Assembly: GCA_934525675.1 (NCBI GenBank)
Contig: CAKSZH010000010.1
Location: forward strand, 1 to 64,000
Reading direction: 5' to 3'
Source of the DNA: an uncultured Eubacteriales bacterium
GTDB lineage: Bacteria; Bacillota; Clostridia; Oscillospirales; CAG-272
DNA length: 64,000 nucleotides
Shown: piece by piece, positions 14,551 through 23,329 of the stretch
Layout: each line of letters opens with the position of its first letter
Position numbering within the stretch: the first letter of the stretch is position 1
The notes under the pieces: generated by a model
Database searches by the model: none
What the model was told of the DNA's origin: nothing
Seen by the model: only the letters and a program-made list of their open reading frames with translations
Position numbers and translations under genes: made by a program

Positions 14551-17157
14551 ATGACTCCGATGATGCAACAGTATTTCAAGGTCAAAGAGCAGTATCCGGA
14601 CCATCTTCTGTTTTACCGCCTCGGCGATTTCTATGAAATGTTCTTTGACGACGCGATCACCGCGTCCCGCGCACTCGACCTGACCCTGACCGGAAGGGAT
14701 TGCGGCGAGGCGGAACGTGCGCCGATGTGCGGCGTGCCGTTCCACGCGGCGGATGTCTATATCGGCAAGCTGATCGAAAAGGGCTTCAAGATTGCCATCT
14801 GCGAGCAGATGGAGGATCCCGCGCTTGCCAAGGATCTGGTCAAAAGAGAAGTCGTCCGCGTGGTCACGCCGGGCACGCTCATCGAAACCGATCTTTTGCC
14901 CGAACAGAAAAACAACTACCTTGCGGCGGTCTGCTTCGGCACGGGGGAGATCGGCGTGTGTTTTGCCGACATTTCCACGGCGGAGGTCAGCGCGACCTCG
15001 TTTTCGGGCGCGGATGCGGAGATCAAATTGCAGAACGAGCTTGGGACCTATGCTCCGCGCGAGATTCTCATGAACCTCGGACGCGACAAGGTGCCGGCAA
15101 CCTCGGAGTTTCTTGCGGGACGGATGCCGGACGCCATGGTTTCGGACGGTCAGCTTGCCCGCTTTGACCCGGAAGACGCAAAGCGCGCCGTCGGGGAACA
15201 GTTCGGCGACACGGTCAGACCGGAGACCTATGACGACAAGCCGCTGGTCGCCGCAGTCGGTGCGCTGCTTTCCTATATCCGTGAAACACAGAAGTCGGAT
15301 ATGTCTTACATCCGCGAGCTTCGCGTATATTCCGACGGACAGTATCTGGACATGGACGTCAACACGCGCCGTAACCTTGAGTTGACCGAGACCCTGCGTT
15401 CCAAAGAGAAGAAGGGTTCGCTCCTCTGGGTGCTTGACAAGACCCGTACCGCTCCCGGCGCGCGGCTTCTCCGCCGTTGGGTGGAGCATCCTCTGCTCCG
15501 GACGGACGAGATTGTCAGACGGCAGGGCGCGGTGGAGGAATTCGTCGGGGACTATATGCTCCGCGAGGAACTGTCGGCTCTGCTCGATCATGTGCTCGAT
15601 CTGGAACGTCTCATCACCAAGGTGGTGTACGGTTCGGCAAACGGCAAGGACCTTCGCGCCATTGCCGCAACGACGGCGGTGCTGCCCGATATCCGGAAGC
15701 TGCTGGAGGGACGTTCCTCCGAAAAGCTCCGCGAGCTGTTTGCGGGCTTTGATCTGCTCACGGACATTAACACGCTCATTTCTTCCGCCATCGCGGAGGA
15801 TGCGCCCTTCTCGGTCAGGGAAGGCGGGATCATTGCCGCAGGTTACAACGAGGATGTGGACAAGCTGCGCTCGGTCATGACGGACAGCCGCGGCTGGCTC
15901 GACCGGATGCTGGAAACCGAAAAGCAGGCGACCGGTATCAAGACCCTCAAGATCGGCTACAATCGTGTATTCGGGTACTACCTGGAGGTCAGCAAATCCA
16001 TGACGGATCAGGTGCCCGACCGCTATATCCGCAAGCAGACGCTTGTGAACGGCGAGCGGTATATTACCGAGGAACTCAAGGAAATGGAGGCAACCATCCT
16101 CGGTGCTTCCGACCGCGTCTGCGCGCTGGAATACGAACTGTTCCAGAAGGTACGCACGACGGTTGCCGACGCGTCCGACCGCATTCAGAAGACTGCGGCG
16201 CTTCTCTCGGAGCTTGACGTGTATCTGTCGCTTGCGACGGTTGCCGCGCGCAACAATTACATTCGTCCGGAGATGGCGAAGGACGATGTGATTTCGATTA
16301 AGGACGGCAGACACCCCGTGGTCGAGCAGTTCGTGAAGGATTCCTATTTCGTTCCGAACGACGCGTATCTCGATACGGGCGACAACCGCCTCATGCTGAT
16401 CACGGGGCCCAACATGGCGGGTAAATCGACCTATATGCGTCAGGTCGCGCTCATCACCGTCATGGCGCAGATTGGGTCGTTTGTCCCCGCGAAGGAAGCA
16501 CACATCGGCGTGGTGGACAAGGTGTTCACCCGCGTCGGCGCGTCGGACGACCTTGCGTCGGGGCAGTCCACCTTCATGCTGGAAATGAACGAGGTCGCCT
16601 ACATATTGCACAACGCGACCAAGAAGAGCCTCATCATTTACGACGAGGTCGGGCGCGGCACCTCCACCTATGACGGCATGAGCATTGCCCGCGCCATCGT
16701 GGAATACACGGCGGGACGCAAGATCGGCGCCAAGACGCTGTTTGCGACCCACTATCATGAGCTGACCTCCATGGAGGGCGAGTACGACGGCGTGGTGAAT
16801 TATCACATTGCTGCCCGCAAACGCGGAGACAGCATCACCTTCCTTCGTAAGATCGTGCGCGGCTCGACCGACGACAGCTTCGGCATTGAGGTCGCAAAAC
16901 TGGCGGGACTTCCGAACGAGGTCATTACAAGAGCCAAGCAGGTGCTCCGCTCCGTGGAGGATACCGCGAAGGCGGTACGCGAGGCGACCGACGGAGGAGA
17001 AACCAAGAAACAGAACGAACCGGATGACGGGCAGATCACCTTTGAGGAAACGGCGTCGGATATGGTCATTGCGGAACTGAAGGCGGCGGATCTCAATACG
17101 CTCTCACCGTTTGAGTGTATGTCGTTTCTGTTCGATCTGCAGAAGCGGCTGAAGTAA
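14551..17157 (+). CDS. mutS: DNA mismatch repair protein MutS
   Basis: MutS recognises mismatches and small loops and, with ATP, forms a sliding clamp that recruits MutL. The 868-aa protein is full length. The N-terminal mismatch-reading motif is seen in RLGDFYEMF (Phe-x-Glu, near residue 30). Connector, core and clamp domains follow. The C-terminal ABC ATPase has Walker A GPNMAGKST (about 619), ABC signature ASDDLASGQSTFMLEM and Walker B IYDEVGRGTSTYDG (about 694-707). AAGGAGA precedes ATG 14551. mutL follows after one intervening small gene. Confidence 0.98.
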   Translation: MTPMMQQYFKVKEQYPDHLLFYRLGDFYEMFFDDAITASRALDLTLTGRDCGEAERAPMCGVPFHAADVYIGKLIEKGFKIAICEQMEDPALAKDLVKREVVRVVTPGTLIETDLLPEQKNNYLAAVCFGTGEIGVCFADISTAEVSATSFSGADAEIKLQNELGTYAPREILMNLGRDKVPATSEFLAGRMPDAMVSDGQLARFDPEDAKRAVGEQFGDTVRPETYDDKPLVAAVGALLSYIRETQKSDMSYIRELRVYSDGQYLDMDVNTRRNLELTETLRSKEKKGSLLWVLDKTRTAPGARLLRRWVEHPLLRTDEIVRRQGAVEEFVGDYMLREELSALLDHVLDLERLITKVVYGSANGKDLRAIAATTAVLPDIRKLLEGRSSEKLRELFAGFDLLTDINTLISSAIAEDAPFSVREGGIIAAGYNEDVDKLRSVMTDSRGWLDRMLETEKQATGIKTLKIGYNRVFGYYLEVSKSMTDQVPDRYIRKQTLVNGERYITEELKEMEATILGASDRVCALEYELFQKVRTTVADASDRIQKTAALLSELDVYLSLATVAARNNYIRPEMAKDDVISIKDGRHPVVEQFVKDSYFVPNDAYLDTGDNRLMLITGPNMAGKSTYMRQVALITVMAQIGSFVPAKEAHIGVVDKVFTRVGASDDLASGQSTFMLEMNEVAYILHNATKKSLIIYDEVGRGTSTYDGMSIARAIVEYTAGRKIGAKTLFATHYHELTSMEGEYDGVVNYHIAARKRGDSITFLRKIVRGSTDDSFGIEVAKLAGLPNEVITRAKQVLRSVEDTAKAVREATDGGETKKQNEPDDGQITFEETASDMVIAELKAADLNTLSPFECMSFLFDLQKRLK

Positions 17158-17223
17158 CGGACTTCCCGGCAAGCCCGGGGAACGGAAAGTGCCGGACAGA
17201 GAAAAAGAGAAAAGGGGAAAACC

Positions 17224-17622
17224 ATGCACAAGGTCAATTTGATCGGGTATCAGGTGCGGGAATTTCATCTCGTGCAGAACATTCAGCCCGGAAACAAACT
17301 ACGGTTTGAAAACAGCTATTCCTATCATGCGACCTACGGACAGGATCAGGTCGGCAGAGGAGAGATGAAGGTCACGGTGCGTGACGGCGAGGACGAAAAG
17401 CGGTTCCGCCTGGACCTGACCATCGGCGGGATTTTCCGTTTTGATCCCTCGGCGGAAAAAGAGGAGATTCACGCGGAATCCTTCAAGCAGCTGTTCCCGT
17501 ATGCGAAGGCGTATATTTCCGCAGTGACGGCGGCGGGCGGGCTGGCTCCCGTCATGATCCCGCCGATCGATATTGACGACAAGACCGTGTACCGGGTGGA
17601 CCTGCACCCGGAGGATAAATGA
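17224..17622 (+). CDS. SecB-like protein-export chaperone
   Basis: The 132-aa product resembles the SecB fold. It has an antiparallel beta region with FENSYSYHATYG and LDLTIGGIFRFD, and the family's conserved ending LFPYAKAYISAVTAAGG followed by LAPVMIPPIDI, equivalent to the SecB helix and lid. SecB tetramers hold preproteins unfolded for SecA in Gram-negative bacteria; SecB-like proteins of Firmicutes are less studied and some serve as toxin-antitoxin chaperones. There is no toxin-antitoxin pair here. The gene is nested between mutS and mutL with short spacers (66 and 27 bases) and is surely co-transcribed, but no functional link to mismatch repair is known to me. GGGG precedes ATG 17224. 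Confidence 0.72.
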   Translation: MHKVNLIGYQVREFHLVQNIQPGNKLRFENSYSYHATYGQDQVGRGEMKVTVRDGEDEKRFRLDLTIGGIFRFDPSAEKEEIHAESFKQLFPYAKAYISAVTAAGGLAPVMIPPIDIDDKTVYRVDLHPEDK

Positions 17623-17649
17623 CAGAAAGAGAGAAACGGAGGGACGCAT

Positions 17650-19953
17650 ATGGGAAAAATCAATGTCCTGTCTTTTGCGGTCGCCAACCTGATCGCCGCG
17701 GGCGAGGTCGTTGACCGTCCTGCGTCGGTTGTCAAGGAACTGATGGAGAATTCCATTGACGCGGGCGCGAAGCGTATCACGGTGGAGATTCAGAACGGCG
17801 GCGTGACCTTTCTCCGCGTGACCGACGACGGATGCGGCATGGAAAAGGACGATTTGCCGGTTGCCATCCGCCGCCACGCGACCAGTAAGATCAAGGACGC
17901 GTCCGATCTTGACACCATCATCACGCTCGGTTTCCGCGGCGAGGCGCTCGCGGCGACCTGCGCCGTGTCAAAGGTGCGGATCATTTCCAAACCGCACGAC
18001 GCGCCGATCGGTGCCATGCTGGAGGTGAACGCCGGAAACATCGTTTCTCTTTCCGAACGGGGTGCGTCGGACGGCACGACCGTCATCGTCGAGGACCTCT
18101 TCATGAACGTCCCCGCCCGCCGCAAGTTCCTCAAAAAGGACGTGACCGAGGCGATGGCGGTGACCTCCGTCGTGGAAAAGGTCGCGGTGTCGCACCCCGA
18201 GATCGCTTTCTCGCTCATTGTGGACGGCAGACTCAAGGTGGAGACCTCCGGCGACGGGAACCTGAAAAGCGCGATCTTCGCGGTGTTCGGGCGGGATTTT
18301 GCCACCCGCATGATCCCGGTCGAAGGGGAATTCGAAAATGTAAAGGTCAGTGGCTTCATCGGCAGGACCGACAATGTAAAAGCCAACCGCACCTATGAAA
18401 ATTTCTTCATCAATCAGCGCTACGTCCGTTCCAAGACGGCAATGGCGGCGGTGGAGCAGGCGTATGTTTCCTACCTGCCGCAGGAGCGGTTTCCCGCCTG
18501 CGTGCTGTTTCTCACGATTGACCCCCGCCGGGTGGACGTCAATGTGCATCCCGCGAAGCTGGAGGTTAAGTTTTCCAACGAAAAGCCGGTCTTCGAGGCG
18601 ATTTATTACGCGGTACGGACCGCTCTGGAGCAGAACGTCACCCGTCCCGAGGTGAAGCTCGGGACTACCTCCGGACCCCGGATGTCGGACAACCCGTTCC
18701 CCGTGAACAACGGGCGGGGGGAGTCGGTAAGGAATCTTCAGCTCCGTATGACAGACGCTCCCGCTTCCTCCCCGCAGATGTCCTCCGCCGCGTCCGGCGC
18801 GTCCGCGTTTGATCGCGTGTCGGCGGAGGAATACCGCAGGAAATACCTCGGCGAAACGGTTTCCGGGAACAATGCCGTATCCGCCGGGAAAACGATGCCG
18901 GCTTCCGGGAATGCGGTTACCGCAACGTCGGTACAGGCAAGCGGAACTGTCGGTCATCCGTTCCCCGGAATGTCCGGGACGGCTGGAGGCGGAACTGCCG
19001 CTTCGCCGGAGGACTTCCGGATGGGAACGACGGGAGCCGCGGGTACATCCGCTCCGGTTGCCGGTACTCCCGGTCCGACTGCCGCACCGCGGGTGCCGGA
19101 GTCCCTGACTGCGGAGCAGTACCTGACGGGTCTGGATGAAAACCGCAAAGCGTACGGTGCGGAGGAGACTCCGGAGCACCCGGGTGTCATCCCGGACGCG
19201 ATTGCCGCCATGCCCGAGACAGGACGGACGGTGCCGGGAGACGGGCAGACGTTCGCCGGGAATTTTGCAACAGACGACGAGGAGAAGGGAGTGTATTCCG
19301 TGAGACCCGAAGAAGAATCGGTGGTTGCCGCACAGTCCCACCCGGAGGACCTGCCGGAGAATCCGCCGGAACGCAAGAATTACCGGATCATCGGCGAAGC
19401 GTTTTATTCTTACGTGCTGGTGGAAACCGGCGAAAAACTGCTCATCATCGACAAACACGCGGCGCATGAGCGGCTTATCTTCGAGCGGCTCAAGACCAAT
19501 ATGCGGTCGATGGAGGTTCCGTCGCAGATGCTCATGCTCCCCGTTGAGGTCATGCTGATGACCGACGAGGTGGGGCTGGTGGAAGCCTACCGGCAGGAGC
19601 TGGAATCCGTCGGATTTGCTTTTACCACGGCGCGCAACACGGTGTCCGTCAGCGCGATTCCGGACGGGATCGAGCAGTCGGCGATTCCCGATATGCTGAC
19701 CGCGATCGTGGGACGTATCAAGTCCGCCACCGGTTCGGCGAAACTCACGCGGGATATTCTCTTTGAAAAAGCCCTGTATCAGGCGTCCTGCAAGGCGGCG
19801 ATCAAGGCGGGCAGAGAATACCCGGAGGAGCACATCGAATGGCTCGTGGACGAGATGATGAAGCTCCCTGATATCACCTTCTGCCCGCACGGCAGACCTG
19901 TTGCTTTGGAATTGACCAAGAAGAATCTCGATCATCAGTTTGAAAGAACATAA
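17650..19953 (+). CDS. mutL: DNA mismatch repair endonuclease MutL
   Basis: MutL couples mismatch recognition to strand incision. The N-terminal GHKL ATPase (about 1-330) shows IAAGEVVDRPASVVKELMEN, DDGCGM and FRGEAL. The C-terminal domain (about 576-767) has the metal-dependent nuclease motif DKHAAHERLIFE (about 601, matching DQHAx2Ex4E), ACKAAIKAG and the closing CPHGRP, so it belongs to the incising MutL class of bacteria without MutH. The linker between them (about 333-575, some 240 residues) is unusually long and low in complexity, rich in Gly, Ala, Pro, Thr and Ser; this explains the 767-aa length. GGAGGG precedes ATG 17650. Confidence 0.97.
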   Translation: MGKINVLSFAVANLIAAGEVVDRPASVVKELMENSIDAGAKRITVEIQNGGVTFLRVTDDGCGMEKDDLPVAIRRHATSKIKDASDLDTIITLGFRGEALAATCAVSKVRIISKPHDAPIGAMLEVNAGNIVSLSERGASDGTTVIVEDLFMNVPARRKFLKKDVTEAMAVTSVVEKVAVSHPEIAFSLIVDGRLKVETSGDGNLKSAIFAVFGRDFATRMIPVEGEFENVKVSGFIGRTDNVKANRTYENFFINQRYVRSKTAMAAVEQAYVSYLPQERFPACVLFLTIDPRRVDVNVHPAKLEVKFSNEKPVFEAIYYAVRTALEQNVTRPEVKLGTTSGPRMSDNPFPVNNGRGESVRNLQLRMTDAPASSPQMSSAASGASAFDRVSAEEYRRKYLGETVSGNNAVSAGKTMPASGNAVTATSVQASGTVGHPFPGMSGTAGGGTAASPEDFRMGTTGAAGTSAPVAGTPGPTAAPRVPESLTAEQYLTGLDENRKAYGAEETPEHPGVIPDAIAAMPETGRTVPGDGQTFAGNFATDDEEKGVYSVRPEEESVVAAQSHPEDLPENPPERKNYRIIGEAFYSYVLVETGEKLLIIDKHAAHERLIFERLKTNMRSMEVPSQMLMLPVEVMLMTDEVGLVEAYRQELESVGFAFTTARNTVSVSAIPDGIEQSAIPDMLTAIVGRIKSATGSAKLTRDILFEKALYQASCKAAIKAGREYPEEHIEWLVDEMMKLPDITFCPHGRPVALELTKKNLDHQFERT

Positions 19954-20093
19954 CGGGAACGCCTTGCGCGTCGAAAGCGCGGGAGTCCCGTATCTTACCG
20001 AAACCTCACGGGAACGCTCTGCGTGACCCGCGAAAATAACATACACAAAGGCGGCGCGCTGCTTTCGCGTTAGCCCGAAAAGGAGATTTACTC

Positions 20094-21230
20094 ATGTACG
20101 AAGTAAAGAAAAAGGACGGTCGCGCACGCCGCGGCGTTCTGCACACGGTTCACGGCGATATTGAAACGCCGGTATTCATGAACGTCGGCACCTGTGCCGC
20201 GATCAAGGGCGGTGTTTCCACGGTGGAACTCAAAGAAATCAACTGCCGCGTGGAACTCTCCAATACCTATCACCTGCACCTGCGTCCCGGCGACCGCCTC
20301 ATCCACGATCTCGGCGGTATCCGCAAATTTATGAACTGGGACGGACCCGTCCTCACGGATTCGGGCGGATTTCAGGTCTTTTCCCTGGCACAGCTCCGTA
20401 AAATCACGGAGGAGGGCGTGAAGTTTGCTTCTCACATCGACGGCAAGCGCATTTTCATGGGTCCCGAGGAAAGCATGCAGATCCAGTCCAACCTCGCCTC
20501 CACCATTGCCATGGCGTTTGACGAGTGTATCGAGAATCCCGCGCCCTATGATTACGTCAAGCAATCCAGCGAGCGCACGGTGAGATGGCTTGCCCGCTGC
20601 AAGGCGGAAATGGCAAGGCTCAATTCGCTTCCGGATACCATCAACAAGCATCAGCTGCTCTTCGGCATCAACCAGGGCGGCACTTACGAAGACCTCCGCA
20701 TTGCCAACATGAAGGCAATCGCCGAAATGGACCTGGACGGCTACGCAATCGGCGGACTTGCCGTCGGCGAGGAGACTTCGGAAATGTACCGCATCATCGA
20801 CGCGGTGGAGCCGCATATGCCCGAGAACAAGCCGCGGTATCTGATGGGCGTCGGCACGCCGTGCAACATCCTGGAGGCGGTGCACCTCGGCGTGGACTTC
20901 TTCGATTGCGTGATGCCAAGTCGCAATGCCCGCCACGGAAACCTGTTCACGTGGGAGGGCAAGATGAATCTGCTCAATGAAAAATACCTGAAGGACGAGC
21001 GCCCCATCAGCGTGTCCTGCCAGTGCCCGACCTGCCGGAATTACAGCCGGGCCTACATCCGTCACCTGCTCAAGGCAAAGGAATCGCTCGGTATGCGCCT
21101 TGCCGTGACCCACAACCTCTACTTCTACAACGACCTGACCCAGAAGATCCGCGACGCGCTGGACGGGGACTATTTCGAGAGCTTCTACCAGAAGTACCAT
21201 GTGGCTCTCGGCGAGCGCAATCCGGACTGA
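20094..21230 (+). CDS. tgt: Queuine/preQ1 tRNA-guanine transglycosylase
   Basis: Tgt exchanges guanine 34 of tRNAs with GUN anticodons for preQ1 (bacterial route to queuosine). The 378-aa protein has TDSGGFQVFSL (general-base Asp, about 88), DCVMPSRNARHG (nucleophilic Asp, about 270) and the zinc site CxCxxC (about 308-313) with a distal His in RLAVTHNLYF. AAGGAG precedes ATG 20094. A 140-base gap after mutL contains an ACGGGA/TCCCGT hairpin (about 19953-19991) and a related partial repeat, but no clear promoter. No queuosine synthesis genes (queA, queC-F) are in the window. Confidence 0.97.
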   Translation: MYEVKKKDGRARRGVLHTVHGDIETPVFMNVGTCAAIKGGVSTVELKEINCRVELSNTYHLHLRPGDRLIHDLGGIRKFMNWDGPVLTDSGGFQVFSLAQLRKITEEGVKFASHIDGKRIFMGPEESMQIQSNLASTIAMAFDECIENPAPYDYVKQSSERTVRWLARCKAEMARLNSLPDTINKHQLLFGINQGGTYEDLRIANMKAIAEMDLDGYAIGGLAVGEETSEMYRIIDAVEPHMPENKPRYLMGVGTPCNILEAVHLGVDFFDCVMPSRNARHGNLFTWEGKMNLLNEKYLKDERPISVSCQCPTCRNYSRAYIRHLLKAKESLGMRLAVTHNLYFYNDLTQKIRDALDGDYFESFYQKYHVALGERNPD

Positions 21231-21248
21231 AACGGAGCGGGTCTGCAT

Positions 21249-21911
21249 ATGAAGAGAGCAGTCGTATTTGACATGGACGGTGTTGTTTTCGACACCGAAC
21301 GCATCTACCGCATGGCGTGGCGCCGGGCGGCGGACGACCTCGGCGGAATCCCGGAAATTGACGCGGACATCCGCGTCTGCACGGGCAGAAACAACGCGGA
21401 CATCGGCACGTATTTTCACGGGAAATACGGGAAAGAGTTTCCCTATGAAACGCTTATGGCGCGCCGCTCGGTACACATTGATGAGTATATCCGGGCAAAC
21501 GGACTCCCCTTCAAGCCCGGCGTGCCTGAGATCTTTTCGTGGCTGCACGGAAACGGCTTTCTCGTCGCCCTTGCCACCTCCACCAATCAGAAGAGAGCGG
21601 GGGAGTATCTGGAACGTGCAGGACTCGGGGATTCGTTTGACCGCGTTGTCACGGGCAACATGGTCGCCCACAGCAAGCCCAGCCCCGATATTTATCTGAA
21701 GGCTTGCGAGGAGCTCGGTGTTCTGCCGGAGGAGAGCGTTGCGGTGGAGGATTCCCCCAACGGGCTTCTGTCGGGGCACGCCGCAGGTATGACGACCGTC
21801 ATGATTCCCGATCTCATTTCGCCAAAGGAGGTTCCCGCGGAAGCGGTTTCCTTCGTCTGCCGCGATATGGAAGCGCTCAAATCGGTGCTTCTGAAGCTGA
21901 ATTGCAAATAG
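21249..21911 (+). CDS. HAD-superfamily hydrolase, beta-phosphoglucomutase/phosphatase type
   Basis: The 220-aa protein belongs to HAD subfamily IA with a helical cap. Motif I is FDMDGVVFDTE (about 7-17; both catalytic Asp present), motif II lies in VALATSTNQKR, the motif III lysine is in AHSKPSPDIYL, and motif IV is VAVEDSPNG. It hydrolyses or isomerises a small phosphoester; the substrate cannot be read from sequence. Only 18 bases separate it from tgt and 32 from tldD, which indicates one transcript. Confidence 0.88.
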   Translation: MKRAVVFDMDGVVFDTERIYRMAWRRAADDLGGIPEIDADIRVCTGRNNADIGTYFHGKYGKEFPYETLMARRSVHIDEYIRANGLPFKPGVPEIFSWLHGNGFLVALATSTNQKRAGEYLERAGLGDSFDRVVTGNMVAHSKPSPDIYLKACEELGVLPEESVAVEDSPNGLLSGHAAGMTTVMIPDLISPKEVPAEAVSFVCRDMEALKSVLLKLNCK

Positions 21912-21943
21912 CCAAATCACACCATAGAAAGGAACTGACCACC

Positions 21944-23329
21944 ATGATACTTGCAGAAAAGCTGTGCGAAGAGGTCCTCGGCGTTGCCGTGTCCACGGGC
22001 GCGGACTTTGCCGAGATCTATGCCGAGCACACCAGAAACGGGGTCGTACACTTCATTGACGGCAAAATCGACCAGATCGGCGATAATGTGTTGTCGGGCG
22101 TCGGCATCCGTGCGTTCCTCGGGACCAGAACCGTCTTTGCCTCCACCTCCGACCTTTCGCGCGAGGGACTTCTTGCCTGTGCCGCGTCGGTCGCCGGGGT
22201 CATCGGAGAATCGAAAAAACAGGTGCAGATCCACCTGACCGAGCGCATTTTTCCGAACATTCACCCCGTGAAGATCGTTCCCGGGAGCGCGGACATGAAA
22301 CAGAAGATCGACCTGCTCAAGAGCGGTTGCTTTGCCGCAAAAGAGTACAGCTCCGAGATCAGCCAGGTCTCCGGCAACCTTGTGACGGTCGATCACACCA
22401 TTCTTGTTGCCAACACCGAGGGACTTTACACCTCCGACCGGCATATCCGCACCCGGATGGGCATCAGCGCAGTCGCGTCTGCCGGCGGAGAGGAGCAGAC
22501 CGGTTTTGAGGCGCCCGGCAGAGGTATGGGACTTGAGGTGTTCGATCTCATTTCCCCCGCAGAGATCGGAAAGACCGCCGCGGCGCAGGCGGTGACCAAC
22601 CTGCATGCCGCATACTGCCCCGCGGGACAGATGACGGTCGCCATTGACAACGGTTTCGGCGGTGTCATTTTCCACGAGGCTTGCGGACATTCGCTGGAGG
22701 CGACGGCGGTCGGCGTCGGCGCATCCCAGATGTGCGGCAAGATGGGACAGATGATCGCAAATCCCAAGGTGACCGCCGTGGACGACGGCACCATCCCCGG
22801 TGCGTGGGGTTCGGTCAACATCGACGACGAAGGGCACCCGACCGAGAGGAACGTCCTCATCGAAAACGGCGTTCTGAAGAGCTATCTGGTTGACCGCCTC
22901 GGCTCCCGCCGCATGGGAATGCCCATGACGGGAAGCGGCAGACGGCAGGGCTACCTCTATGAGGCGACCTCGCGTATGACCAATACCTTCATCTGCCCCG
23001 GAACCGACCGGAACGAAGACATCATCGCGTCGATGGAGAACGGACTTTACTGCAAGTCCATGGGCGGCGGCTCGGTCAATCCGCTGACGGGTGAATTCAA
23101 CTTTGCCGTCACCGAGGGCTACCTCGTCAAAAACGGAAAGATTACGGAGGCGGTACGCGGCGCATCGCTGATCGGCACCGGCTCTCAGATTCTCAAGGAC
23201 ATCGACATGGTCGGCACGGAGCTTGCAACCGGGCAGGGCATGTGCGGCTCGACTTCGGGCAGTGTACCGACCGACGTCGGTCAGCCCCTGATCCGCGTTT
23301 CCAAAATCACGGTGGGAGGTCGTTCATAA
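21944..23329 (+). CDS. tldD: TldD-type metallopeptidase
   Basis: TldD is the catalytic subunit of the TldD/TldE heterodimeric peptidase that degrades unfolded peptides and, in some bacteria, trims microcin precursors. The 461-aa protein contains the zinc motif HEACGH (about 243-248) and the conserved closing segment GMCGSTSGSVPTDVGQP with metal-ligand Cys. ATG 21944 follows AAAGGAA; the frame is open further upstream inside the HAD gene but without a ribosome site. The stop overlaps the tldE start by one base (TAATG), which implies translational coupling. No peptide precursor gene is evident nearby. Confidence 0.95.
   Translation: MILAEKLCEEVLGVAVSTGADFAEIYAEHTRNGVVHFIDGKIDQIGDNVLSGVGIRAFLGTRTVFASTSDLSREGLLACAASVAGVIGESKKQVQIHLTERIFPNIHPVKIVPGSADMKQKIDLLKSGCFAAKEYSSEISQVSGNLVTVDHTILVANTEGLYTSDRHIRTRMGISAVASAGGEEQTGFEAPGRGMGLEVFDLISPAEIGKTAAAQAVTNLHAAYCPAGQMTVAIDNGFGGVIFHEACGHSLEATAVGVGASQMCGKMGQMIANPKVTAVDDGTIPGAWGSVNIDDEGHPTERNVLIENGVLKSYLVDRLGSRRMGMPMTGSGRRQGYLYEATSRMTNTFICPGTDRNEDIIASMENGLYCKSMGGGSVNPLTGEFNFAVTEGYLVKNGKITEAVRGASLIGTGSQILKDIDMVGTELATGQGMCGSTSGSVPTDVGQPLIRVSKITVGGRS

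Noticed and set aside
13963..16806. Very long minus-strand open frame (947 codons) opposite miaB/ricA/mutS
   Set aside because: It is antisense to three clearly conserved genes; its sequence is rich in Arg and His, as expected from the reverse complement of GC-rich coding DNA, and it has no ribosome site or domain.
17968..20046. 692-codon minus-strand open frame opposite mutL
   Set aside because: Antisense shadow of a full-length MutL with intact ATPase and nuclease motifs.
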